This document shows, in pieces, positions 37,840 to 49,236 of a stretch of 64,000 nt of DNA. How positions within the stretch are numbered: the first letter of the stretch is position 1; every line of letters starts with the position of its first letter. The position numbers and the translations under genes were made by a program. Source of the stretch: Amaranthus tricolor (taxonomy: Eukaryota; Streptophyta; Magnoliopsida; Caryophyllales; Amaranthaceae); NCBI RefSeq assembly GCF_026212465.1, contig NC_080051.1:21819082-21883081 (forward strand). The letters run 5' to 3'. The notes below the pieces were generated by a model. It was not told the origin of the DNA and made no database searches. It saw only the letters and a list, made by a program, of their open reading frames with translations.

Positions 37840-39342
37840 ATGTCAACAGGTGGTTCATCTTCTAGAGTAGTTAAGCGATCGAAGCATGTTGATCCAAATA
37901 GCGCAGAAGAAGTTTCAAAGGAGATGACTGTAGGGTTCGGGTTGGACAAATATTGGTATGATTCTACAAACTTTCCTAGATTGCATGAGATTTTACAGTA
38001 TCAAGAATGGGAATTGTTAATGTCAAATTTCAGTTGCAATTCAATTTTTCCAAACCTAATGAGAGAATTTATTGTAAATTTCTCTAATGATGGCGGTATG
38101 TGTACTAGTGTTGTTAAAACTGTTAAAATTGAATTTAACAGCGCATTATTAGGGGAATGGTTTAATGTTCCCAATGTTGGTTTTGATACATATCATATTG
38201 GGTCAAAGATTGCATTTTCTGGCATTAATGAACGCACAATTTTAAAATTTTTAGGAGTTGATCAAAAGGGGAAGATCAGTCACAATGTTCTGTCCCCTAT
38301 GCATAAATTGTTGTACAATGTTGCTCGCAGATTTATTTTACCACGAAACTCAAAACGTAGTCAAGTGAGTTTGCGTGATGCCACCTTGATTTACTGCATG
38401 GAAAAACATATTAAAATAAATTTTCCTTCATTGATGATCTCTCATTTATCAGACTGCATTGAAAAGAAAAGTTTCATTGGTTATGGAGGGTTGTTAACAT
38501 GGATTTTTAGGAAGTTTGAGGTCCCATTGGAAGGGTTGGAGTTCCCAATGGGTCCCAATATGAAAATTGGTGCTAAATGTTTACAAAATTTGCATTTGAA
38601 ATTGAATGATGAGGGAGTATTGATGCATGAGGGGGTTGTAGAAGTTGAATCTGAAGATGAAGGGGCTGAAGAGGTTGAAGAAGAAAAGGAGGCAGAGGAG
38701 AAAAAGGAGGAAAAAGAGAATGAGGAAGAAAAGGAACAAGATCCTGTTCCCTCTGAAAATATTGAAAAATCTGAGAAAGAGGAACAGGATGGAGCTGTAA
38801 GTAAGGGGGAAAAGGAAAAGAAAAAGGAAGCCTTGGATGAAAATGTCCCTCACAATCTATGTAGTGATTCCAGCGATGAAGAGATTGTGTTGGCTATGAG
38901 GAAAAAGGCTAAGTCAATGCAAAGGAAGAGTAGGAGGTTGGCTTCGAAACGCAAGGCTACTTTGGTTGATGAAACACCATCTGACACCATCCCTGAGCCC
39001 ACACCTGATGAACCTACCTCTCCCAAGCCAGCCAATTCACCACCACATCAAATTCCATCACCACCACCATCACCTATCCCGTGTACACCACCACCACAAT
39101 CACACACTTCACCCAATATTGGCTGTACTAACTTTGACTCTGTTCCTGCAGTTTCCTTACATTCCATACTCTCCAAGCTCCTTGATCTACAGTCTCATTT
39201 CATTGCTTTTCAAGCTGAAATTCGTGTCTCACTTGCTTCTATTGTGGATCAGCTAAACCAAATGGAACAACGCCTTGGTGCCAAGCTGGACACAGTGGAG
39301 GTGCAGACTGAATTCATTGATGAAGAAGAGACTGACCCTTGA
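37840..39342 (+). CDS. third ORF of the SIRE-type element (env-like position; plant transposon-protein domain)
   Basis: A 500-residue undamaged ORF downstream of pol, the position of the 'env-like' ORF in SIRE elements. Residues ~20-245 (LMREFIVNFSN..., FNSALLGEWFNVP, LYNVARRFILPRNSKRSQVS) resemble the 'putative plant transposon protein' domain common in Athila/SIRE extra ORFs. An acidic Glu/Lys-rich region follows (about 268-330), then a Pro-rich segment (~385-425) and a C-terminal amphipathic stretch (~445-490) likely to form a coiled coil. No signal peptide or transmembrane segment is apparent, so an envelope role is not supported by the sequence. Product function unknown. Confidence 0.8.
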   Translation: MSTGGSSSRVVKRSKHVDPNSAEEVSKEMTVGFGLDKYWYDSTNFPRLHEILQYQEWELLMSNFSCNSIFPNLMREFIVNFSNDGGMCTSVVKTVKIEFNSALLGEWFNVPNVGFDTYHIGSKIAFSGINERTILKFLGVDQKGKISHNVLSPMHKLLYNVARRFILPRNSKRSQVSLRDATLIYCMEKHIKINFPSLMISHLSDCIEKKSFIGYGGLLTWIFRKFEVPLEGLEFPMGPNMKIGAKCLQNLHLKLNDEGVLMHEGVVEVESEDEGAEEVEEEKEAEEKKEEKENEEEKEQDPVPSENIEKSEKEEQDGAVSKGEKEKKKEALDENVPHNLCSDSSDEEIVLAMRKKAKSMQRKSRRLASKRKATLVDETPSDTIPEPTPDEPTSPKPANSPPHQIPSPPPSPIPCTPPPQSHTSPNIGCTNFDSVPAVSLHSILSKLLDLQSHFIAFQAEIRVSLASIVDQLNQMEQRLGAKLDTVEVQTEFIDEEETDP

Positions 39343-40154
39343 TCCCTCTGCTCAAAAATTTAATGATTTGTTGGCTGTATGACTTAACAAACAATTTCTC
39401 TTTTTGCCTTGTACCATCTGCGGTACATGGTTATTGTAACTTTGAACAATTGCTACTTTTCTTTGTTTTTTATTTTTATGGTCTGTGACAATTAACTCTA
39501 TGCAGGTTTAATCATTGTTCATAGCACTTGCTTTTATTATTGTTGTTTGTTGTTTTCATCACTAACAAATCTATATGGTTTGTGCTGAGATTTGATAACT
39601 CCCACTTCTTTTTGATTGATGACAAAAGGGGGAAGATTATGCACAAACTTAACAGGAGCAGTGAATACACAGTTACATATCTTGTTGATTTATATTGATT
39701 CTTATGAATGATATGTGTGCTGCTGTGTTTATGCTAGTTTAGTGATCATCTGTGTTGCTAAGTTTGTTGAAGTTCTCATGAAGTCCTCATGAATATTTGA
39801 TTCTGTGAAAATACTTAATGAGTTATGTTTATTATTATTAGGTTTATTATAGTTCTATTATGTTAGCTTATATTATGTTAGTTTTATTATATTAGGTTAT
39901 TATGTTATGTTAGTCTTTATCTATTTCCGTTTAACTTAGTTTATTTCATTTAGGTTTTAAGTTAATTTATTTTGAAAACTTTTGAAAAATATTTGATATG
40001 TTAGAGTAAACTGTTTGTTTATGAATGCTTGGTAAATTATATTCTAACAAGTTGATTTGCTAAGTTAATTAGAGTTACTTTAATCTCTAGTATGCTCTAT
40101 GAATTTTGTTTTACTCTATTTCACTTAAGTTTGTTTATAAAGTTTGCCATCATC
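39343..40154 (+). other. SIRE 3' untranslated region
   Basis: No coding sequence. It has a TTAGTTTATTATATTAGG-like low-complexity stretch at 39835-39960 and runs to the polypurine tract. Confidence 0.5.
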
Positions 40155-40165
40155 AAAAAGGGGGA
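40155..40165 (+). promoter_or_regulatory. polypurine tract of the SIRE-type element
   Basis: AAAAAGGGGGA, a few bases before the 3' LTR at 40169; plus-strand primer site. A similar purine run, ACAAAAGGGGGAAGA, lies near 39625, as in many SIRE elements with a second internal copy. Confidence 0.85.
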
Positions 40166-40168
40166 ATT

Positions 40169-41464
40169 TGTTGGCCTCTTAAGGTTTTGATGATGACTTT
40201 ACTTTTAAATAAACAAACATATTTTAGAGATTGTTTTGTAGGTATATATCCGATTTAATGTGAATCGTTGATGAAGCCTATGACTTGATTCGTGAAAGAA
40301 GTACATGTCTCAAATATCCAAGAAGTTGGGAAATTGCTCTTGAAGACAGTTTACTGTTCCTAGAGTTGAAGTTCTGACGAATGTTGTAGATGGAGACAGT
40401 GTGTTGTTCCTCACGATACAGGTCCGAAGAAGACATTGACTGGAAGATTACGAAAATTATATTTTCTGTTTTTGGTTAATGTAAAAGGTTAAAATTTAAT
40501 TAGTTGCTTAATTAAATTTATTTATTAATTGGCAAAATATTTTTTAATTCGCCTAAAAACATGGAGAAGATCAATTCCTTGTTTATCTCCTATAAACTCG
40601 GATATCAAAGGGACTTGTTCTACACTTTGAATTTGTCTCCTACAATTTAGGATCTTCCTTAAACCATGATGTTTTTAACCGTACATGTGTACAGCAGTTA
40701 CATTCCACTTCTAAACTTCAACTAACTTCCCGTTTTCTTTGGGAGCAAGTAAGTTTGTGGAAGTCGTGGGATATGTGCATTTCGTGGAGAACATGGGCTG
40801 AGTGCACTGTCTGCTGTTCCTCCTTATAAAAGAGGGAAATTACGGTTCAGTATGTATGGATGGTTAAATAAAAAATGTTGCATTGAGAGAGTCCATCTAA
40901 GGGAGAATTAATTGAGAAAAATATTCTAAGTTTTAAATGCCAATTAATTTATAATATTTTTCTTAAGCAACTATTTATTTTTGATCTTAATGAGAATTGG
41001 CCTTGTAAAGGGTAATTGAGTGTTTTGTTGTAATTAGACTTATGGGAAGTCTAAGGGAATAGAGAATAGAATCGAGAAAAGAGAAAGAGAAGGAGAGAAG
41101 AGAAGAGAAGAGAAGAGAAGAGAAGTAGGCCTAAGTAGAGAAGCTTTGAGTAAAGCGTTTAGAGAATTGAGAAGCTTCAAGTGAAGCAAAACATTGTTTT
41201 GTGTAATTGTAACTAATTGCCTAAACATAGTGAGAATTTTGAAATCCCGGGGGGTCGTGGTTTTTCCTTTTGATTAGGCCCAAAAGGTTTCCACGTAAAA
41301 TTCTTGTCTCCTTTTATTATTCTTCGTTTCGTTTTTTAAAGGTTTAAGTTTTGTTCTTTACTCGATATAATTCCGCAAAAAGTTGAGCAAAAAATTCTTA
41401 AACTAACAACACAACAATTCACCCCCCCTCTTGTTGCATTCGATCATCCATTAGTATTTCTACA
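40169..41464 (+). repeat. 3' LTR of the SIRE-type element
   Basis: 1,296 bp, same length as the 5' LTR; one substitution noticed (G at 40276 versus T at 30991). Followed directly by the GGACC target duplication. Confidence 0.92.
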
Positions 41465-42036
<572 letters not shown>

Positions 42037-43073
42037 CTATTATTTAATAATGCATCATGTTGCTACTTTTAATAATTGATTGAATATTAAAACTCGATAA
42101 TCGAAACTCGATTTGTTTGAATGAATAAGAATAATCTAAACTATCTCATAGGCTATTAGTTACGTACTTAGACTTATTAGCTTTATTGAGTACTCTAAAG
42201 GCTAAACTAATAGTCTCTCCAATTCAGAGTAATTATCTCGATTTCTTTTTAGGCTTGTAATTAACTTATTAGAAATTTAGAATATATTACTAGAGGGAGA
42301 ATTTATGCAAATTCCAAATGAGACATTTGTTTTTAATTAGAGGGAGTATAAGCTATTAGAATATACATTACTCTATTACACTAATAATCGATTGTATTTC
42401 TAAGTTTGATAATTAAAACTTTTATATATAATAAAGTGAATTAGATTAATCAAGTAATCATAACCATTTTATATGATATCATGTATTTATACTTATTAGT
42501 GACCTTTAATACTTTAAAATAATAAATCTATTACACTAATAATTGATCGTATTTATTTAAAGCTTAATAATGTTCGGAACTAGACCTATTGGAGTGAATG
42601 AAACTAATACAAACTATCTTATAGAGTTATAGAGTTATAGTTACAGACTATCATTGACAGTTAACTCAATGTTATTACTGATCTTAGGGCTGGCAAAAGC
42701 TGATCCAACCTGCTAACCTGATCTGTTTATTAGCGGGTTTGGGTTTAGATTTTTGACCCAATTAATTAAATGGGTTAACCCAACTTGATCTGTTTATTAA
42801 ATGGGTTAGGTTAAGGTTGAATATTTAAACCCGAAAAAAACCTGTTTAACCCATTTATTAAATTGGTCAATCAGGTCAGGTCGACCAATATTTTAACCCA
42901 TTTATTAACCCATTGAAAATTTTGTAAATTCAGTTTTATTACTACTCATCCTAACTTACTCTAATGTAAAGATCAGTTAACAAGGGATTTCTTATTTCTA
43001 ATTCTCAAAATACTACATTTTTGGAGTACTTTCCAAAAAAAAACATTGTTGTAGAGATTAGTGAAAGCACAAT

Positions 43074-43124
43074 ATCCCACATCGGTCAAGAAAAAAGAGC
43101 AAGGTAATGCTATGCATATAAATA
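43074..43124 (+). promoter_or_regulatory. snRNA-type promoter (USE + TATA) of U5 copy 3
   Basis: USE at 43074-43084 and TATAAATA at 43117-43124, unchanged from copy 1, although the RNA gene that follows is damaged. Confidence 0.8.
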
Positions 43125-43151
43125 ACAAAACCTGCTTCTCTTTATTCTCAC

Positions 43152-43243
43152 GCTACCATGCAGTGAGCATAAAGCGAACTATTCTTTCGCCTTTTACTAA
43201 AGAATACCATGTGCTTGCTGCATTAAGTGGCATACGTTTATTT
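43152..43243 (+). pseudogene. U5 snRNA pseudogene, copy 3 (3' truncated)
   Basis: Loop I and the inner stem are intact (loop at 43188), but the outer stem has changes (GAGCATA for GAGCACA; CTTGCTGC for CTCGCTTC). The sequence diverges before the Sm site is complete, so the Sm site and 3' hairpin are absent and it should not form a stable snRNP. Confidence 0.85.
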
Positions 43244-43244
43244 T

Positions 43245-43604
43245 TTACTTGAGTTATCGACTATATAGCATTATATTTAAAGCTTCAGGTATTTTCTTAA
43301 GCTTAAGCTGATTTGTCAAAGTCTCAAGATTAGTAAGAAGGGGTATGAGTAGGATTCGAATAGGGTCTAGCAAACTGAGATTTACACCTTATTTTTTGTA
43401 GGACTCAAATCCTTTGAAGTTGAAAATTTAGGACTCATATCCTAGATTTATAGGGTCCAAAAAAAGAGTGAGACCCTCAAATTAGGGTCGACTCTGGGTC
43501 TAGACACATACACATCTATACTCCATGTAAATAATATATGTATATCTAGTCTATGATGAGTTCTTAACCTGATTGTAGTCTTAAATGATGGCTTTAAAAT
43601 GCAG
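43245..43604 (+). other. 2OGD intron 3 remnant
   Basis: Sequence before the terminal exon, ending in a TGCAG acceptor at 43604. No other feature visible. Confidence 0.4.
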
Positions 43605-43847
43605 TTGATGAGTAATGGGATATTCAAGAGTGTAATACACAGGGTGATTCCAAATTCAAAGAAGGAAAGGTTTACAGTGGCAGCATTTTATTTTCCAAAC
43701 CCAGATGGTGAAGTGGGACCTGTCAATGAACTGATATGCAACAATGAACCACAGTTGTATAAAAGAGTGTCCACTCAAACATACAGAAACCTCTTCTTTG
43801 AGACATACCCTACAGGCAAAAGGGTCATTGATGTTCTCAAAATCTAG
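43605..43847 (+). pseudogene. 2OG-Fe(II) dioxygenase terminal exon (exon 4)
   Basis: An open 243-nt exon after AAAATGCAG, ending in TAG at 43845-43847. It encodes LMSNGIFKSVIHRV..., containing the distal iron-ligand His (IHRV), and RFTVAAF, carrying the Arg-x-Thr 2OG-binding motif, then a normal C-terminus. The exon looks healthy but its upstream exons are not in place: a truncated hAT copy precedes it. The next 2OGD exon 1 lies 3 kb downstream on the same strand, consistent with a tandem gene cluster. Confidence 0.82.
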
Positions 43848-45137
43848 TTTAATTTGTATTCTTAATTTCTTCATACTTTTGTCTGCATCATCAACTTTCT
43901 TTACTCAAACTATCCCTTCTTCTAAATGTTGTACTTTGATGTGGAGTGTTTTTTTTTTCTTCTAAATGTGATGAAAATGTTATCATTATAAGTTTCTCTA
44001 AAGGAAATCGTCCATTTGGGTATTATCGCAAACACACGTATTGTACGCGTAGCTAAGGGTTTAAACACACTGGAGTTAGACTAATTAAATTTACCTTATT
44101 TCAATTGCCACATACTAGATTTAAAATATATTTATTTCGTTTCTTTTTAAATATCCTATTTGTTTTTTGGACATTATTCATCGATCACTCTTACGGCCCG
44201 TTTGGTACATGGTATTAGAGGGCGGTAATGGTAATAAATTAAGTAATAAAAAATTTGGTTGTTTGGATGCCTTCAATGGTAATGGATGGTAATAAAATAA
44301 GGTAATGAAATTACCAAAAAGGACCATTTTTGTTACCATCAAACAACCTGATATTAGGCTGTAATGGTAATGAAGTATTACTGTGGTAATAAAATAAGGT
44401 AATGTTGTTTCGAGTTGAAGAAAAAAAATAATGAAGAAAAAAAGGTAATGTATGTAATTATCCAAAAAAATATTATTATTAAAAAAGAATCATTAGATAG
44501 AATAATTTAGATACAATAATGCTTTTAGATACAAATATACAATAATAAAACTAACTACTCACCAAATATGATAATAAAAAAAAATAGAAATAATAAATTT
44601 GAATGGAGTATGAAACTAGACATGAATACAAAATTAATGAATGTTAATTTTCACGTTTTAACTTTTAACTAATAGAGATTGTAAAATACTCTATTATCAT
44701 TAAATATACTCTTAATTTTTTATTTTAATAAGACAATCTCATATAATCATATACACAAGTTGACTGAAAAAAACATACACAACGCCTAAACCAAAATGGC
44801 GTTAATTAATACTTTGTGTTAGTTATTCCGGAGGCACATGTAGAATGCTTTTAGGCGCTTCTGTTTTTTGCTTTCTAATTTCAAATACTCTGCTCATTAG
44901 TCATTACTATCAAATTTGTGCTATAGATATCTAATTTCAAGCGTAAGATTAAAAAAAGTCTTAAGGGGTCGGGTTCAAACCGATGGCCCGGTCCGTTAAT
45001 ATTTTGATCCGATCCGTTGAACGCCTCTAAATATGCGATAGTATTTAAATACTAAAAAAATAAAATAAATTAATATTTTATAGGAAAAAGTGGTAAAATG
45101 CGAGATAAAAAAAATTAGTCATAACTAAAAATAAAAA
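43848..45137. other. intergenic DNA with a partial MITE
   Basis: 3' flank of the exon, then a partial GGCCCGTTTGGTACATGGTA-type MITE at 44193-44420 (only one terminus recognised). A CGGTCCG/GATCCGATCC-rich fragment ending GAACGCCTCTAA (44965-45030) may be a hAT terminus. No genes. Confidence 0.4.
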
Positions 45138-45392
45138 CACAAATTCTTGTGAGAGACCATCTCTAATCGGGTCGGCCCAATATATAATTTTTTAAATATT
45201 GTAAGTAAGCATTAAAAATGATGTAAGTAGGCATTTAAGATACTGTGAGTAGGTATTAAGAATACGTTAAGTAGGCATTAAGAATAATATAAGTAGGCAT
45301 TAAGGATAATGTAAGTAGATATTAAGTTTTAATGGGCTGGGCATAATAGACATCTCTCAAAGAGACGGTCTCTCAAAAGAGTAGCTGAAATA
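45138..45392. repeat. short element with ~22-bp tandem subrepeats and inverted ends
   Basis: Ends are inverted (GAGAGACCATCTCT near 45150 and AGAGACGGTCTCTC near 45362), with GGGTCGGCCC / GGGCTGGGC just inside. The middle has five or six imperfect repeats of GTAAGTAGGCATTAAGAATA. No coding potential. Possibly a MITE. Confidence 0.6.
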
Positions 45393-45525
45393 AAAATGGC
45401 TTAAAGTTACTGAAACAGACAAAAAGATGAGAGGCAACTTTTGGGCACTAATTATCTATTTTTAAATTTCGTTTTTCAAGTTGGTGATTGTAGATCCATA
45501 TTTTAATATTTCTTTCAATTCAGTA

Positions 45526-45828
45526 TTAGGGGGTGTTTGGTATGGGAATATAAAATGTAATGGAAACGAAAATGATAAAGAGGAGTAAGAGTAAGGGTAT
45601 GGGTTGTAGTTATATGTTGTTTGATATGAAAATATAAGAAAAACACTTAATTGATCATAAAAAAGGAATTTGTTACTTGACATAAATGGATGGTAACACA
45701 GTAAGGGTATCCATTACCCTCAAGAAAGGGATTGGGTTAACCTAATATCATACCAAACAAATATGTGGAGTAATGGTAATTGAATCCCTTACTCAGTATT
45801 AAAAAGTTCATACCAAACATCCCCCTAA
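45526..45828. mobile_element. Tourist-like MITE
   Basis: Inverted termini GGGGGTGTTTGGTATG (45529-45544) and CATACCAAACATCCCCC (45809-45825), adjoining TTA and TAA. The G-rich TGTTTGG terminus and TWA context fit PIF/Harbinger-derived Tourist MITEs. About 300 bp, no ORF. Confidence 0.7.
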
Positions 45829-46705
45829 TGTTTTATTTGTTTTATACACTCTATCCAATGCGCTTATTCAATTCTTAATATTTCTAATTGTGCGTAATTA
45901 AAAATTATGAAAAGTTGATATAAATAATCCTTGCATTGAGATGAATCAAACAAGATCCCACTTGACTATGTTTTAACTTATAGATTAATAATAAAATACA
46001 AATTAAGAGTAAGAGATGAATAATGTCCAAAAAGAAAATGGGACATTTCTTTTTACCAAGTTGTTGCCCCTTGAAGGATGTCGATAATTAATTTATATAT
46101 TGCTTAATTTTATTTTACAATTTTTTTTCAATGTATAAAAAAAAATAGTCAACTGAAATTTTATTTAATTCTTTCTAATATATATTTTTATAATATCAAC
46201 TTATTATAATTTTTTGTTATAATACTTGAGAATATTTAATGCCAAAAGAGTCTATTGTATGTAGTCATCAAAAAACAGTGGAAATTATTACTTTCTCTGT
46301 TTCAAAATTACTTAGAAATATTGTACAATTCATTTGTTACTCTTAATCTGTGATTAGTTTTTAATCTATAAATTAAAAAAATAGTCAAGTGAGATGTTGT
46401 TTGATTCGTCTGTTATATGATTCGTCTCGATGAAATAAATTTACATAGATATACTCCCTAGTCCCTCCAATTTACTATTAGCATCTCATTTGTTTTATGC
46501 ACTTTATTCAATAAACTTATTCAATTCTTAATATCTCTAATTGTACATAATTAAAAATTATGAAAAATTTATATGAATAATCTTTAGATTGATCAAATAA
46601 AATCCCACTTGACTGAATTTTAATTTATAAATTAATAATAAAATAAAAATTAAGAGTAAGAGATAAATAGTATCCAAAAAGCAAATAAAACACCGACCGA
46701 GTCAC
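45829..46705. repeat. two diverged direct copies of a ~230-bp MITE-like repeat
   Basis: 45830-46055 and 46454-46705 share TTATTCAATTCTTAATAT, AATTAAAAATTATGAAAA and AGAGTAAGAGAT. Between them lies related AT-rich sequence. No genes. Confidence 0.5.
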
Positions 46706-46833
46706 ATATAATTAAATTATTTGACATAGTAGTACGTTATAAGTCATAACCATTGGATAAGAGCTTTGATCTACAGAAAGCTAAAAGATTAAGCAAGTGA
46801 AAGTGAGAAACTGAGAACCCTATAAGTGTTGAA

Positions 46834-48785
46834 ATGGATGAATCAAGGAAAGAAGATATAGCATCAAGATTAGTACAGGAGAAATCCCAGAAAAATACAT
46901 CCTTAAAAATGAAGTTATACTTCCTGCCATTGATGCTTCCCCAACTTTATGGAATCAATCTTTATTCATTGATTTTTCTCCTCTTTCTGTTTATGATCCT
47001 TCTACTGCTGCTCAAAATGAACTCACCAAACTTCACTCTGCTTAACAAGATTGGGGTTGCTTCCAGGTTTTTATTTTTTTATTTTTTTCTTTGATTCTTT
47101 ACTTATTTTGTCATGAGACCGAAAAATACCCCTCACGTAAGAGTCTCTTTGAGCTTAAAGTATGGACGTAACATAGATTCTCTCCATATCTGAGGTTATA
47201 TATTTTCTTATCTTAAAAAATTATCTGAGCTTATATATTTTCTTATCTTAAAAAATTAGATAAGAGGTAGGATTTGAACATGTGACCTCTTATAATGCTG
47301 ACTTTTGATATTATTTCAAGAAATCAACTCAACCAAAAACTTAAGTCGATGATAGTAGGCTTGAGGCCTTAGGATATTTATATACTCCAACATGTTTATT
47401 ACACTTATGATCAAAAAAATCATTAAGTAATTTGTCTTATTATTGATAGATTGTAAATCATGGGATGACAATTTCATTTCTGAATGATTTGATTGAGGTT
47501 ACTAGACAATTTTTTGGACTTCCATTAGAGTAGAGACTAAAATGCTCAATAGCTGAAGATTTCTTTAATGGATATGGGAATGCTGCAACTATTGTAGGGA
47601 ATAAGTCTCTGAATTGGAATGATAGACTCTTTCTTAATGTTTATCCTGAAGATCAAAGAAAGCTCCAACTTTGGCCTCAAAAGCCTCAAAAGTTTAGGTA
47701 CATTATCAATTATCAACCCTTTAGAATTCTGATTTTTATTCTATTGTTTAAGCTAACTCCTCCCCTAGGTCCCAAGCCCGAATAAAAGAGGTAGGTAAGC
47801 GGTAAGTTAGTGACAACCAGCTCAGTAAAATTTAGGCACATCCATGAACATGTACCAAAAATCTCACATGGGCGTTTATGTAGACGACTCAATCTTTTGG
47901 GATTTAGGCTTTGGCATTGTTGTTGATTCTATTGTTGAATTGATCTTTGTCAATTTCTAGTGTTCCCCTCATATTCATATTCATCCTAGTTATTCCTAAT
48001 AGGCCGATGTTCAATATTTCTTTGCTTCAGGTCATAATGAGCAAAATGGCTCATCAAATCATGTGTAATTTTTAGTAATGCAAACATACACATAATATTT
48101 GGTAAACAACCTATTATTTTCACGAAGTGTAAGGTTGCGTAGTGCGTACATCCTACCCAAAACCCCACCCCTCACAAGCGGAAGTCAAAGTGAAGCCTGG
48201 CATCAAGGTAATTAAATTTGAAAGTATACTGTTGAAACTATTTCACATGTGAAGATCTCAAATCACTAAAATAGTGAATTATAAACTTGTATATAATGCT
48301 TGATGTGTAATCCTCTTAATACCGTATGGTTTTGGAAAAGAGTGAAACTCATCATGTTTTGTATGCAAGTCAATGGGTTTGTGGGTTTGAGCCCATGGGT
48401 GCCATGTTGGTGGGTCCACATGAGTGGGCTCATGGGGTGATTATGTGACGAATTGTCACATCATAGCATATACATCTATCTATCAGTTGATTACAAATTT
48501 CAATTGATATGAGTTGACTAGAACTGATTTTTGATGGGTTTATAGTGATTGTTTTTCATATGTATTTAGTGGATTTTATTAAGAAAAACGAGTTCTTGTG
48601 AGCTTGCAGAGAAGTTCTAGATGAGTTCTCATTGAATTTGACAGTAATCTTATTAATTATGCTGAAAGCCATGGCGCGGTGTCTGGATTTAAAGGATGAT
48701 AGCGTCATAAAGGAGCATGGTGAACGAGGATCCATAGACACAAGATTCGGAATCTACCCACGTTGTGCACGGCCTGATCAAGTTT
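46834..48785 (+). pseudogene. 2OG-Fe(II) dioxygenase pseudogene (exons 1-3)
   Basis: Exon 1 (46834-47066): ATG then MDESRKEDIASRLVQE. A single-base loss near 46888 shifts the frame; in the next frame it continues IPEKYILKNE...LWNQSLFIDFSPLS and QDWGCFQ before the CAG|GT donor, with a TAA just before QDWGCF. Exon 2 (47450-47697): IVNHGM, TRQFFGLPLE, then TAG at 47531-47533, then SLNWNDRLFL and WPQKPQKFR|GT. Exon 3 (48610-48785): EVLDEF to YPRCARPDQ, cut before the HxD motif. One frameshift, two stops and a truncation make it non-functional. Confidence 0.87.
47698..48609 (+). other. intron 2 of the 2OGD pseudogene; inverted-repeat boundary at 48111
   Basis: Intronic. Up to 48110 the sequence is unique in the window; from 48111 it matches the left arm in inverse. 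A 26-bp-class palindromic stretch GATTATGTGACGAATTGTCACATCA lies near 48440-48464. Confidence 0.5.
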
Positions 48786-49236
48786 TGTTGACAAAATGTT
48801 TCTCATTACAAAAAGTTTTGTTTTATCATAACTTCCCTCTAAAAAAAGTTAAACAATCCTTGTGATCTAAATATATGAGTTGAAATACATGTCTACAAAA
48901 AATTACTTGCTTCATATTAATAATCAATTTCAATCTTAAATTTTGTTGTAACATATGTATTTTCTTAGTATTTTAAAATTTTAAAATTTATCATAAAATA
49001 AATTAAATATTATTAATTAAAATTTATTTAAAAAGATAATAAGTAATTTTGACAACCGTTAATACATTACCTTTACACAATTTTATTATAAACCAAATTA
49101 AACTCCCTTGTTTCATCATTTCATCATTTCAAATCAAAAAAAAAAAAACAACAACAAAAAAAGACTCCCTTTGTTTCATTAGAAAATTCAAGTGATATCA
49201 TCTACACAATGTTGCAGGTTATGTCTATTAAAAGGC

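Larger units (their letters stand above)
30884..41464 (+). mobile_element. full-length Ty1/copia retrotransposon, SIRE lineage
   Basis: A 10,581-bp element with 1,296-bp LTRs (30884-32179 and 40169-41464), flanked by the exact 5-bp duplication GGACC (30879-30883, 41465-41469). The empty site GGACCTAATTTGCTG is visible in sister hAT copies at 1110 and 57024. Order: LTR, PBS, gag, pol (protease, integrase, RT, RNase H: the Ty1/copia order), third ORF, PPT, LTR. A third ORF and two-knuckle gag match SIRE-type elements such as soybean SIRE1 and beet Cotzilla. By eye the LTRs differ at one base (T at 30991, G at 40276), so the insertion is very young. Confidence 0.93.

Noticed and set aside
38581..39256. 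ORFs overlapping the third SIRE ORF (38581-38853, 38850-39035, 38966-39256)
   Set aside because: Other-frame shadows of the Glu/Lys- and Pro-rich regions.
37840..39342. Functional retroviral envelope protein
   Set aside because: No signal peptide, transmembrane segment or fusion-peptide-like region could be seen.
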